Assembly: GCA_023150475.1 (NCBI GenBank)
Contig: JAKLKU010000010.1
Coordinates: 1-64,000, forward strand
DNA from: Planctomycetota bacterium
GTDB taxonomy: Bacteria; Planctomycetota; UBA1135; GCA-002686595
DNA length: 64,000 bases
Direction: 5' to 3'
In this document: piece by piece, positions 55,666 to 64,000 of the stretch
How the letters are laid out: every line of letters begins with the position of its first letter
Position numbering within the stretch: position 1 is the first letter of the stretch
Position numbers and translations under genes: made by a program
Notes under the pieces: generated by a model
Told to the model about the DNA's origin: nothing
Seen by the model: the letters and a program-made list of their open reading frames with translations, nothing else
Databases searched by the model: none

Positions 55666-56952
55666 TCAGTCCTGGACGACGATCGTCGCCCCTTCCGGCA
55701 GGATGTCGAACACGAGCTCGGCGTCGACGTTGCGGAGCCGCACGCACCCCTGACTCACACGTCCACCGACGCCGGCCTCCTCGTTCGTGCCGTGGAAGCC
55801 CACGTCCGTCTTCACGCCGTCGCGCATCCACGGGATCCAGCGCGTGCCGAGCGGGTTCTCGGGATCACCGAACGGCACCGGTTTCGCGCCCTTCGGGAAC
55901 CACATCGGGTTCTTCTGCTTCGGCCCGACGGTGAACGTGCCGGTCGGCGTGTCGTGGCCGTCGCGACCGACGCCGATCTCGAACGCCGCGGCAACTTCGT
56001 CGCCCAGCATATACAGCATCCAACGGCTCGAAACGTCGACGAGCACGCTCGCTCGATCGGTGGGCACCCGCAACACGTCGTCCGGCTTGATCGCGTCGTC
56101 GTCCTTCAACTGGTTCGCTCGCGCGACGAGCCCGGTGCAGATCAGCATCTCCGGGTGTTCGGCGAGCACGCGCTTGCGGATCAACGTCAGGCTGTCGCCC
56201 TTGCGCACCTTGACGTCCAGCGCGGGCCATTTGCCGCGCACGCTCCAACGGTGGGCGCGTTGAGCCTCGGCGAGGCCTTGGTTCCAACGCGCGAGCGTCG
56301 CCGGGTCGCCGTCCCACGGTGCCGAGAGTTCGTCGCGCATCAGCGACGAGAACGCGCGCGCGGCGATTTCGACGTTCTTCGCGGCAAGCGACGCGCGCGC
56401 ATCGCGTTCCCGCACGAGCATGTCCATCGCGAGGGCGAGCGGCGAGTCCCCGCCGTAGGCCGCGGGCGCGGCGCGTTTGCCTGGCCCCGCGAGCGCCGCT
56501 TGCAGCAGTTCGCGTTCGGCGGCGGAGAGCTCGTCGTCGTCGATGTCGTCCGCGACCCGTTTGGCATCGGACAGCGAGCCGCGCGCGGCGTGCGAAAGCG
56601 CGAGCGCCAACGCGCGCCGATCTTCGGCGAAGCGCGCACCATCGCGGGCGAGCCAGGCCTTCAACGCTTCGGTCTCCTGGTGCACCAGCGCAGCCGCGAG
56701 CGCGACTTCGTCGTTCGCAGCGCCGCGAGCGGACGAGCGTTTGGGTCGCGCTTCTTCGGCCGGCGGCGGAGCGACGCTGGCCGCGGGCTCGCCGACGGTC
56801 GCCGCAGCGCCGCTCGGCGCGGCCGGTTCGTCCATCGCGACGAACCCCGCAGGTCCGCCGGAGGCTTCGACGCCGCCGTCGTTACCGCACGCGACGCAGG
56901 TCGCAGCGAGACCTAATCCAACACTCCAACTCCAACGCGTCGAAATGAACAT
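55666..56952 (-). CDS. LysM-like L,D-transpeptidase (YkuD family)
   Basis: A 428-residue exported protein. The ATG at 56952 gives a short lipoprotein-like signal (SVGLGLAATCVACGND; the lipobox is imperfect). Residues 25-220 are Ala-rich and helical. A LysM-like segment follows (VRKGDSLTLIRKRVLAEHP to IKPDDVLRVP). The C-terminal YkuD domain has the catalytic HGTNEEAGVGGRVSQGCVRL signature with H387 and nucleophile C403. Such enzymes make 3-3 peptidoglycan cross-links or attach lipoproteins to the wall. The presence of a periplasmic cross-linker implies peptidoglycan in this organism. No cell-wall genes are adjacent; a perfect hairpin closes the transcript. Confidence 0.92.
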   Translation of the reverse strand: MFISTRWSWSVGLGLAATCVACGNDGGVEASGGPAGFVAMDEPAAPSGAAATVGEPAASVAPPPAEEARPKRSSARGAANDEVALAAALVHQETEALKAWLARDGARFAEDRRALALALSHAARGSLSDAKRVADDIDDDELSAAERELLQAALAGPGKRAAPAAYGGDSPLALAMDMLVRERDARASLAAKNVEIAARAFSSLMRDELSAPWDGDPATLARWNQGLAEAQRAHRWSVRGKWPALDVKVRKGDSLTLIRKRVLAEHPEMLICTGLVARANQLKDDDAIKPDDVLRVPTDRASVLVDVSSRWMLYMLGDEVAAAFEIGVGRDGHDTPTGTFTVGPKQKNPMWFPKGAKPVPFGDPENPLGTRWIPWMRDGVKTDVGFHGTNEEAGVGGRVSQGCVRLRNVDAELVFDILPEGATIVVQD

Positions 56953-57704
56953 CGCCACACGCTCCAAGCGCTCGTGCGCGGCCAAACCTCGGCCACGGCG
57001 CGGGGATGATAGCGGTGCATCCGCCGCCTTCTCGCGCGAATTCGCAATCCGCGGATCCCTCGCGCGACATGCCCGCAGCGCGTGTGCGCCGCGGAGCCGG
57101 TGATGCTCGACGTCGATCGACGCACGCGGCCGCGGCGAAGCGCACATCGGCTCGTGGGACGAGGGCGGTTTCGCATCGCCGATGCGAAGTCGGACGGCGG
57201 CGGCGAGAGCGGCGGCGAGAGCGGCGGAGGAGAGTTCGGCGAAGCGACCCAAACGCCTGCGCGCGCGCAGCCCGCCGTGGTGACTCACCCCACTGGCCCG
57301 ACTGCTTCACCGGGTCGATTGGCTCCACTGGTCCCACACGCCCAAGCGGCCCGATGGCGTGCGAAGCGAGCGACCCACCCGCGATCGACGTCGCCAAGGC
57401 TCACGGCCGTTTCACCCTGCGCGCAGTCTGCGCAGGTCATGCGCTCGCTCGGCCGTCGCGCGTTCGCGGGCCGTGCCACGAGTCGGCTCGAGCGTGGCTC
57501 GCGCAGACGCCGACGCAGGAGACGGGGCTGCGCGTTCGAGCGGGCCGAGGTGCACGCGCGAGCGGAGCAGCGAACGCCCCAAGGGCTGCGCAGGGAGAGC
57601 GGGGGGCCCCAGCGACGCCGTGCCGCGTGGATCCCGGAACCCGATGGGTCCAGGTGGGCCCGACTGGGCAACGAGTGCCGTGAAGAATGGGCCCGTAGAC
57701 TGCT

Positions 57705-57776
57705 TGTTAGGCTCCGGAGGATGGACGCCGGTTCACCTGCGCCACCAGGGTTGCCCCCGAGGCAAGGAACCTAACA
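57705..57776 (-). ncRNA. Possible structured RNA element, unclassified
   Basis: An 11-bp outer stem: 57705-57715 pairs with 57766-57776. On the minus strand the single non-Watson-Crick pair is G-U, while on the plus strand it would be an A-C mismatch, which favours a minus-strand RNA. Inside is a hairpin TTGCC-TCGGG-GGCAA. The total of 72 nt is close to a tRNA, but there is no tRNA layout, and no SRP or 6S signature was found. Confidence 0.3.
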
Positions 57777-58171
57777 CCACGGCCTGCTCCGCACAACGCG
57801 ACGAACGGCGGACGGCGCGAGTACGCGGAACGACGGTCGCGCCGCGGATCGGCGAAGATCGTCCGCGCGGGGACCGGCCACTTCTCGCCGCACTCGAAAT
57901 CGCGATCGGCGTGCAACCGGAGCGGTCCGCGCCAGTCCATTCCGGAAGCCCCGCGTCGTCTCGTGCGCCGCCAGCAGTCTGGACGAGCCCGCCGAACGAG
58001 AAGCCACGAGTGCGCCCTCGCGTGCGATGACCGGCGGAACGAGCGGTCCGCGTGGCGAGAGCTCTGCGACGGGCACCCGCTCACGAGCACGCGCCGCGGG
58101 TCCACGACGGCGATGCGCGGCGTCGGCGGGAAACGGCTCGTCGGTGCCACCCGCACCGACTTCCTGGTCCA

Positions 58172-58259
58172 CCGTCCGAGACCGGTCCCACCGCCGTCCG
58201 AGACCGGTCCCACCGCCGTCCGAGACCGGTCCCACCGCCGTCCGAGGCCGGTCCCACCG
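58172..58259 (+). repeat. 22-bp tandem repeat, four units
   Basis: Four contiguous 22-bp units (58172, 58194, 58216, 58238) starting CCGTCCGAGACCGGTCCC. The first three are identical and the fourth has one substitution. It lies 65 bp beyond the ileS stop, outside any gene. Confidence 0.95.
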
Positions 58260-58323
58260 CGCCGCTCCCGTCCGGACGCGCGCTGCGTGCGGCGCATCGC
58301 ACGCGCCAGAAGCTCGGAACGGT

Positions 58324-61300
58324 TCAGCGAACGCGCTCGAGCCTCGCGCGCAACATCCGTCCGTCGCCGAGATCCCACGCGGCCACACCGTCGTCGGCGG
58401 CAAGCTCGGCGACCAGTTCGACCTCCGTCGCGAGCGTCTCGTTGGCGACCAGCTCACGGAATCCACCCTCGCTGCGTGGGGCGCCGACCGCCGCGCGAAC
58501 GTCCGCGTCGTCGCTCTGGAGCACCAACCGGATCCGATCCTCGACTTCGAGTTCGCGCTCCTTGCGCAGCCCGTTGATGCGGTTCACCGCCTCTCGCGCG
58601 AGCCCTTCGAGCGCGAGCTCTCGATCGAGCGCCGTGTCGAGCCACAACACGAAACGTCCGTCGGTCTCGACCGGAAAGTCCGCTCGGCTCTCGACCGACA
58701 CCAGCACGTCCTCGGGCGTGAGTTCGAGCGGTGCGCCTTCGACTTCGAGCGTGACGCTGCTGCCCGCGCGCAGGCGGGCCAACGCGGCCGCGTCGAGCGC
58801 TCCGATCGCCGCGGCGGCGGACTTCATGCGCGAGCCGATCTTCTTGCCGAGCACCTTGAAGTTCGCCTTGCCGACGAGCTTGACGAGTTGGCCGTCGTCC
58901 GCCGCGAGACTCCCCCACTGCTTGATGTTGAGTTCGTCGAGCACCTGCGCCGTCGCGAACGGCGTCGCGAGCAAGCGCAGCGCCTCGCCGTCGGACGCGC
59001 GCAAGTGCAATGCACGCAGCGGCTGGCGCGTGCGCATGCCGGCCTTTTCGCGCAACGCGCGGCCCATGACGACCAATCCTTCGACGAGGCGCATCGCGCC
59101 TTCGAGGTCGCGATCGACGAGCGCCCGCTCCGGGGTCGGGAAACGCTGCGCATGGACCGAGCCCGTGCCCGGCTCCAACCGACGCCACAGCATCTCCGCG
59201 AGGAACGGTGCGAACGGCGCCATCACGAGCGCGGTCTTCGCAAGCGCATCGTGCAACGTCGCGAACGCGGCCCACTTGTCGGCGCCGCTCTCACCTTTCC
59301 AGAAGCGCCGGCGATTGCGGCGGATGTACCAGTTCGAGAGCTCGTCGACGACGAAGCGTTCGATCGAACGCGTCGCGCCGGTGAGGTCGTAGCGCTCGAG
59401 CGCGCCGTGCACTTCGGCGCAGACGGACTGCGTGCGCGAGACGAGCCAACGATCGATCTCGGGCCGATCCGTGACCGGCGGGATCGTCGCCGCACGCGGA
59501 TCGAAACCGTCGATGCGCGCGTACTCGCGGAAGAACTGGTAGGAGTTGACGAGCGCGCGGAAGAAGCGTCCGCGGATCTCCGAGACGCCTTCGGGGTCGA
59601 ACTTCTTCGGCAACCACGGCGCCGCGGAGGAGACCAGGTACCAACGCAGGACGTCGGTGCCGTGCTCTTCGATCACCTTCCACGGATCGACGACGTTGCC
59701 GAGCCGTTTCGACATCTTCACGCCGTCCTTGTCGAGCACGAGCCCGTTGACGAGGCACGTGCCGTAGGCCGGTGCGTCGGCGAGCTTCGCGTCGGAGAGC
59801 GTCGTCACGAACGCGCCGATCGCGTGCAGCGTGTAGAACCAGCCGCGCGTCTGATCGAGACCCTCGCAGATGAAGTGCGCGGGGAACTGGTCCTCGACGA
59901 TCTTGCGGCTGCCGCCGAACGGCCAGTGGTACTGCGCGAACGGCATCGCGCCCGAGTCGAACCAGCAGTCGAGCACCGCCGGTGTGCGCCGCATGCGGCC
60001 GCCGCACTCGCACGGGATCGTCGGCGCGTCGACCGACGGCTTGTGGTGGTCGAAATCGGCGGGCAACGCTCCCGCGCGGCGCGCGAGCTCGTCGGCGCTC
60101 TCGATCGCGACGTCACGGTCGCAGCGCTCGCAGATCCAGAACGGCAGCGGCGTGCCCCAGTAACGATCGCGCGAGATGTTCCAGTCGACGTTGTTCTCGA
60201 GCCATTCGCCGAAACGCCCCGAACCGACGTCGTCGGGCACCCAACGGATGCGGCGGTTCAGCTCGACCATGCGCTCCTTGAGCGCGGTCGTGCGGATGTA
60301 CCAGGCCGGCGAAGCGAAATAGAAGAGCGCCGTGCTGCAGCGCCAACAGTGCGGGTAGCTGTGCGCCTCGCGCGACTTCTTGAAGACGAGTCCCCGAGCC
60401 TTGAGGTCGTCCATCAACGCGTCGTCGGCGTCCTTGAAGAACGTGCCGGCCTTCACGGGCCCGATGTCGACGACGAACTTGCCGTCCGCGCCGACCGCTT
60501 GCAACACGGGCAGTCCGTACTTCGCGGCGACGGCCCAGTCGTCGGCGCCGTAGCTCGGAGCCTGGTGCACGATGCCGGTGCCGTCCTCGACCGTCACGTA
60601 GTCGGCGAGCACGACGCGCCAGCGTTGGTCGTCGCGCGGCTGCCACGCACCGGGTTCGACGCTCGGCACGTTCGAGTCGAACAACGGTCGATAACGCAGG
60701 CCTTCGAGCTCACGGCCCTTCTTGGTGGCGAGGATCTCGACGCCTTCGCCGAGCACCGCTTTCGCGCGCGCCGCGACGACCCAGAGCACTTCGTGGCCAC
60801 GCGATCCCGGCGCTTCGCCCTTGCCCACGGCGAGCGGCACGCGGACGCGCAGGTAGTCTCGCTCGGGGTGCACGGCGAGTGCGACGTTCGACGGCAATGT
60901 CCAGGGCGTCGTCGTCCACGCGAGCAAGCTCTCGCGTTCGCCGCCCGACCGGCTCGCGACGTCCGCGAGCTCGAAACGCGCGTAGATGCTCGGGTCGAGC
61001 AAGTCGCGGTACACGCCCGGCTGCCCGAGCTCGTGCGAAGAAAGCCCGGTGCCGCAACGGCCGCAGTACGGCAACACGCGCTTGCCGCGGTACACGAGCC
61101 CCGCGCGATGGAAGCGCGCGAGCAGGTACCAGACCGACTCGACGTAGTCGGGCTCGTACGTCACGTACGGCCGCTCGTAGTCGAGCCAGTAGCCGATGCG
61201 CGCGGAGAGCTTCTCCCACTCCTCGCGGTACTTCCAGACCGACTCGCGGCACTTCTGATTGAACGCCGCGACGCCGAACTTCTCGATCTCCGGCTTGCCG

Positions 61301-61641
61301 CTGATGCCGAGCGCCTTCTCGACTTCGAGTTCGACCGGCAGACCGTGCGTGTCCCAACCGGCCTTGCGCTCGACGCGCCGCCCGAGCATCGTCTGGAAGC
61401 GGCACACGGTGTCCTTCAACGTCCGCGCGAGCACGTGGTGGATGCCCGGGCGTCCGTTCGCGGTCGGCGGCCCCTCCCAGAACACGAACGCCTGCGCGTC
61501 GCGCCGCGCTTCCTGGACACGCTCGAACGTGTGCTCGCGCGCCCAGAGCTCGAGGATCTCGAGCTCCGCCTTGGACGGCGCGGACGTGATCGATTCGGCG
61601 AGAGGCGCGAAGCGCCCGGACAGAGCGGCAGCGGTCGACAT
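58324..61641 (-). CDS. ileS: Isoleucyl-tRNA synthetase
   Basis: A 1105-residue class Ia synthetase. HIGH motif as HHVL (68-71) after WEGPPTANGRPG, KMSKR at 642-646 (KMSKRLGN), and an editing (CP1) domain containing SLLAWTTTPWTLPSNVALAV and GTGIVHQAPSYGADD. Zinc-type cysteine pairs are CGRC, CWRC, CERC and CECG. The length and the KMSKR/GxPGxHHV forms fit the eukaryote-like (type 2) IleRS group, whose members are often mupirocin-resistant; that property is a family expectation, not shown here. The C-terminal part includes an anticodon-binding helical domain and a beta-rich tail (EGAPLELTPEDVLVSVE). The start is the ATG at 61641. It lies downstream of the Gfo/lpxA genes but with a 155-bp gap. 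Confidence 0.97.
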   Translation of the reverse strand: MSTAAALSGRFAPLAESITSAPSKAELEILELWAREHTFERVQEARRDAQAFVFWEGPPTANGRPGIHHVLARTLKDTVCRFQTMLGRRVERKAGWDTHGLPVELEVEKALGISGKPEIEKFGVAAFNQKCRESVWKYREEWEKLSARIGYWLDYERPYVTYEPDYVESVWYLLARFHRAGLVYRGKRVLPYCGRCGTGLSSHELGQPGVYRDLLDPSIYARFELADVASRSGGERESLLAWTTTPWTLPSNVALAVHPERDYLRVRVPLAVGKGEAPGSRGHEVLWVVAARAKAVLGEGVEILATKKGRELEGLRYRPLFDSNVPSVEPGAWQPRDDQRWRVVLADYVTVEDGTGIVHQAPSYGADDWAVAAKYGLPVLQAVGADGKFVVDIGPVKAGTFFKDADDALMDDLKARGLVFKKSREAHSYPHCWRCSTALFYFASPAWYIRTTALKERMVELNRRIRWVPDDVGSGRFGEWLENNVDWNISRDRYWGTPLPFWICERCDRDVAIESADELARRAGALPADFDHHKPSVDAPTIPCECGGRMRRTPAVLDCWFDSGAMPFAQYHWPFGGSRKIVEDQFPAHFICEGLDQTRGWFYTLHAIGAFVTTLSDAKLADAPAYGTCLVNGLVLDKDGVKMSKRLGNVVDPWKVIEEHGTDVLRWYLVSSAAPWLPKKFDPEGVSEIRGRFFRALVNSYQFFREYARIDGFDPRAATIPPVTDRPEIDRWLVSRTQSVCAEVHGALERYDLTGATRSIERFVVDELSNWYIRRNRRRFWKGESGADKWAAFATLHDALAKTALVMAPFAPFLAEMLWRRLEPGTGSVHAQRFPTPERALVDRDLEGAMRLVEGLVVMGRALREKAGMRTRQPLRALHLRASDGEALRLLATPFATAQVLDELNIKQWGSLAADDGQLVKLVGKANFKVLGKKIGSRMKSAAAAIGALDAAALARLRAGSSVTLEVEGAPLELTPEDVLVSVESRADFPVETDGRFVLWLDTALDRELALEGLAREAVNRINGLRKERELEVEDRIRLVLQSDDADVRAAVGAPRSEGGFRELVANETLATEVELVAELAADDGVAAWDLGDGRMLRARLERVR

Positions 61642-61796
61642 GGGACCGATGTTCTACCAAGGCGCCGAAGCGCTTTCGCGTCCGCCGCGCCGCCCAGAGC
61701 GCTTTCGTGCCCAAGACTCTGCCGCGGGCCGCTCCGCGAGGAATCGCGTGTCGCGTCGCGCGCGGAGCGTCGAGCCCCGCACACGCCGCACGTGAC

Positions 61797-62819
61797 TCAC
61801 CAGGCCTGCGCGCGGATCGCTTGCGAGATGCGTTCGGCGAGTTCGAGCGCCGCGAGACCGTCCGCACCGGTGACTTCCGGCGCCGACCCCGTCTGCACGG
61901 AGCGCAGGAAGGAGTCGAGTTCCGCTTGGAGCGGACGTTCGGAACCCGAGAGCTCGAGCTCCTGCACTTCGATCATGTCGCTCTTCACGAGGTCGGGGCG
62001 CTCGGCGAGCACCGCGGGGTCGAGGTGCTTGAGCTCGGCGCGGCCCGCTTCGAAACGTGGGCCCTTCTTCACCATCAAGCCGTAGTTCTTCGTGAAATCG
62101 AGACTGACGTAGCTCTCGCTCGAGAACATCCGGAAGCGACGCATCGGCGCGAGCGAGACGCGGCTCGCCGTGACGTTCGCCCGCGCGCCGTCCTGGAAGA
62201 CGAGGCGCACCGACGCGAGGTCCTCGCGTTCGGTCAGGATCGCCCCGCCGGCGGCGTCGAAGCTCTCCACGGCGCTCGGCACGAGGTGCAGGATCAGATC
62301 GAGGTCGTGGATCATCAGATCGTGGACGACGCCGATGTCCATCGAGCGGAACGAGAACGGCGCGAGGCGGTGGCACTCGATGAAACGCGGCTTCAACTCG
62401 AGCGCCGCGACCTTGCGCAGACCGGGTTGGAAACGCTCGACGTGCCCGATCGCGAGCACCGCGTCGCCCTTCTTCGCCGCCGCGAGCATCCGCGCGCCTT
62501 CGTCCGGCGTCGCCGCGATCGGCTTCTCGACGAGGCACGCGAGGCCGCGTTCGAGCAGCGGCACGGCGACGGCGGCGTGGTACGTCGTCGGCACGGCGAT
62601 CGACACTGCGTCGAGGTCGCGCGGCAATTCGTCGACCGACGCGACGAGCGGCACGCCGAGTTCCGCGGCGAGCGGCCCGACGCGGGCCCGGTCGGTGTCG
62701 ACGAGTCCGACGAGCTCGGCCCGCGGATTCTCCTTGTAGATGCGGGCGTGGAACTTGCCCAAGTGACCGCAACCGATCACGGCGACCCGCAGACGTTCCT
62801 TCGGACGCGGCTTGGCCAT
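61797..62819 (-). CDS. Gfo/Idh/MocA-family oxidoreductase
   Basis: A 340-residue NAD(P)-dependent sugar dehydrogenase-like protein. The Rossmann motif VIGCGHLGKFHARIY is near the N-terminus, with the family lysine in VEKPIA and the HDLMIHDLDLIL helix of the substrate domain. The ATG at 62819 overlaps the lpxA stop by one base (TGATG), so it is translated with lpxA. Acidithiobacillus GnnA, a member of this family encoded next to lpxA, oxidises UDP-GlcNAc at C3 for diamino lipid A; this protein is a candidate for the same role. The partner aminotransferase GnnB is not in the window, so the proposal remains open. Other family roles cannot be excluded. Confidence 0.85.
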   Translation of the reverse strand: MAKPRPKERLRVAVIGCGHLGKFHARIYKENPRAELVGLVDTDRARVGPLAAELGVPLVASVDELPRDLDAVSIAVPTTYHAAVAVPLLERGLACLVEKPIAATPDEGARMLAAAKKGDAVLAIGHVERFQPGLRKVAALELKPRFIECHRLAPFSFRSMDIGVVHDLMIHDLDLILHLVPSAVESFDAAGGAILTEREDLASVRLVFQDGARANVTASRVSLAPMRRFRMFSSESYVSLDFTKNYGLMVKKGPRFEAGRAELKHLDPAVLAERPDLVKSDMIEVQELELSGSERPLQAELDSFLRSVQTGSAPEVTGADGLAALELAERISQAIRAQAW

Positions 62820-63670
62820 CAGACTTTCACCTCGTTCGTGATGCGCTCCTGACCGAGCTTCGCGAACGCTTCGCGCAGGCTCTCGCGGTGGCGGCCCTTG
62901 CGACCCGCTTCGGTGTTCTCGAGCGACTCGACGAGTTGCAACACCAACGGATGCGTGCCGAGCTCCGCGCGCACCTGCTCGAGCGTGCGGCTCTTCGGCT
63001 CGCCGGAGCGGTAGATGATGCGGAACGCGTGCTTCAACTGCTCGATGTCGTCCTTCGAGAAGCCTGCACGTTCGAGCCCGACTTGGTTGACGTTGCGCAC
63101 GCGCGCTTGGTGGCCTTCGTAGACCATGAAGGGCGGCACGTCCTGGTTGATGCGCGTCATGCCGCCGATGTAGGCGAACGCGCCGATCGTGACGAAGTGG
63201 TGCGCCGCGCACGCGCCGGAGATGTTCGCGCCCTTGCCGACGAACACGTGGCCCGCGAGCAACGCGCAGTTCGCCATGATCACGCGATCCTGCACTTCGC
63301 AGTCGTGCGCGACGTGGCAGCACGCCATCAGCAGACAGTCGTTGCCGAGCCGCGTGATGCCGCCGCCCTTGATCGTGCCGCGGTTGATCGTCACGAACTC
63401 ACGGATCGTGTTGCGGTCGCCGATCACGAGCTCGGTCGGTTGGCCCTTGTACGACAGATCCTGCGGCGGGCCGCCGAGGTTCGCCTGTCCGACGATCAGG
63501 TTGTCGGCACCGATCGTCGTCACGCCGTCGACGACGACGTGCGGGCCGAGTTTGGTGCGATCGCCGATCTTCGCGCGCGCGCCGACGAAGCAGTACGGCC
63601 CGATCTCGACGTCGTGCCCGAGCTCGGCGCCCGTTTCGATCACGGCCGACGGATGGATGTGACTCGCCAT
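62819..63670 (-). CDS. lpxA: UDP-N-acetylglucosamine O-acyltransferase LpxA
   Basis: A 283-residue left-handed beta-helix acyltransferase, first step of lipid A synthesis. Hexapeptide repeats begin IHPSAVIETGAELGHDVEIGPYCFVG. The catalytic region reads LLMACCHVAHDCEV with H122, aligned to E. coli H125. The C-terminal helices (VNQVGLERAGFSKDDIEQLKHAFRIIYR) are typical. The length is slightly above the 262 residues of E. coli. It lies between fabZ (26 bp upstream) and the oxidoreductase gene (1-bp overlap). It implies an LPS-containing outer membrane. The neighbouring oxidoreductase raises the possibility that the acceptor is UDP-GlcNAc3N rather than UDP-GlcNAc. Confidence 0.96.
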   Translation of the reverse strand: MASHIHPSAVIETGAELGHDVEIGPYCFVGARAKIGDRTKLGPHVVVDGVTTIGADNLIVGQANLGGPPQDLSYKGQPTELVIGDRNTIREFVTINRGTIKGGGITRLGNDCLLMACCHVAHDCEVQDRVIMANCALLAGHVFVGKGANISGACAAHHFVTIGAFAYIGGMTRINQDVPPFMVYEGHQARVRNVNQVGLERAGFSKDDIEQLKHAFRIIYRSGEPKSRTLEQVRAELGTHPLVLQLVESLENTEAGRKGRHRESLREAFAKLGQERITNEVKV

Positions 63671-63696
63671 GTTGCCCTACCGTTCCTCGCGGTCCT

Positions 63697-64000
63697 TCAC
63701 GCGTCGATCAGAGTGAACATCAGTTGCGCTTCGCAAACGACGCGGCCGGCGACCGTGCCGACGCCGCGGACTTGGCCCGTGGTGCCCTTGAGCCTCACGG
63801 TCTCCACTTCGAGCCGCAGTTGATCGCCCGGCACGACCGCGCCGCGCAGCTTGACCTTGTCGATCGCCCAGAGCACCGCGAGCTTGCCGGTATTCTCGAG
63901 CTTGCGCAGCAGGAGCACGCCGGCGAGCTGCGCCATCGCTTCGAGCTGCAGGACGCCCGGCATCAGCGGCTGATCGGGGAAGTGCCCCTGGAAATAGGGC
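63697..64000 (-). CDS. fabZ: 3-hydroxyacyl-ACP dehydratase FabZ domain, 5' truncated
   Basis: The reading frame enters from beyond the right edge of the window. The visible residues start PYFQGHFPDQPLMPGVLQLEAMAQ. This is the FabZ active-site region with the catalytic His (GHFP) and Glu (LQLEAMAQ). The hot-dog fold continues to LMFTLIDA. FabZ dehydrates 3-hydroxyacyl-ACP and competes with LpxA for 3-hydroxyacyl chains, which explains the adjacency. In many planctomycetes and Bacteroidota fabZ is fused behind lpxC; only sequence outside the window can show whether this is so here. Confidence 0.95.
   Translation of the reverse strand, partial: PYFQGHFPDQPLMPGVLQLEAMAQLAGVLLLRKLENTGKLAVLWAIDKVKLRGAVVPGDQLRLEVETVRLKGTTGQVRGVGTVAGRVVCEAQLMFTLIDA

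Larger units (their letters stand above)
56953..58323. other. 1.37-kb gene-free region between L,D-transpeptidase and ileS
   Basis: No credible gene: all frames are Arg/Gly/Pro-rich. It contains a 72-nt structured element (57705-57776) and a 22-bp tandem repeat (58172-58259). The part before 57300 should hold the promoter of the transpeptidase gene. Confidence 0.65.

Noticed and set aside
57280..57680. Collagen-like Gly-x-Pro text in translated frames
   Set aside because: The Gly/Pro triplets are few, irregular and broken by Arg-rich stretches; no start signal or export signal is attached. Base composition explains them.
57705..57776. Integron attC-like site (GTTAGG ... CCTAAC)
   Set aside because: The core words are in the wrong order (GTTAGG first, CCTAAC second), and no second site, integrase or cassette gene is present.
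57661..57800. SRP RNA or 6S RNA in the intergenic region
   Set aside because: The conserved SRP GGAA/AGCAGCC loop is absent and there is no 180-nt 6S-like hairpin with a central bubble.

Overview
The window is about 64 kb of very GC-rich bacterial chromosome. Base content is strongly biased in third codon positions, so long antisense frames stay open by chance. The gene set points to a Gram-negative relative of the Planctomycetota: a MoxR/DUF58/BatA/von Willebrand operon with large PQQ-propeller, squalene-cyclase-fold and DUF4175-like proteins, an FG-GAP lipoprotein, and an lpxA/fabZ lipid A block. That assignment is inference from gene content; the 16S gene in the window would settle it.

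Layout. 1-1707: 3' end of a PQQ-propeller gene. 1927-22021 (+): eleven tightly packed genes, most with 1-4 bp overlaps: MoxR ATPase, DUF58 protein, BatA-VWA protein, VWA/amidotransferase-fold protein, a 1534-residue double-propeller protein, a secreted squalene-cyclase-fold protein, a DUF4175-like membrane protein, a coiled-coil protein, a Gln-rich protein and a second squalene-cyclase-fold protein. 22060-31808 (-): larE, an FG-GAP lipoprotein, then thiS-thiG-CPBP protease-gamma carbonic anhydrase as a coupled cluster, and a HEAT/TPR protein coupled to an RlmI-like methyltransferase. 32526-37202 (+): nusA-infB-rbfA. 37291-41299 (-): a HEAT-repeat secreted protein and cysS. 41524-45141 (+): a kinase-ATPase-TPR signalling protein.

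45484-48902 (+) is the most unusual part: two spaced inverted repeats resembling a Fur-family operator, then a porin, a protein fusing an FMN-binding domain to the ApbE flavin transferase that would modify it, and a small four-helix membrane protein with two pairs of histidines that could hold two hemes. Together they look like an iron-controlled cell-envelope flavin electron-transfer (possibly ferric reductase) system.

48941-54445 (-): an intact rRNA operon (16S, tRNA-Ile GAU, tRNA-Ala UGC, 23S, 5S) with promoter, two boxA-like sites and a strong terminator. 54218-58323 is mostly non-coding except for an L,D-transpeptidase. 58324-64000 (-): ileS, a Gfo/Idh/MocA oxidoreductase coupled to lpxA, and the 3' part of fabZ.

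Five independent short tandem repeats (units of 13, 18, 22, 24 and 24 bp) lie in or between genes. No CRISPR array, insertion sequence or prophage was seen.
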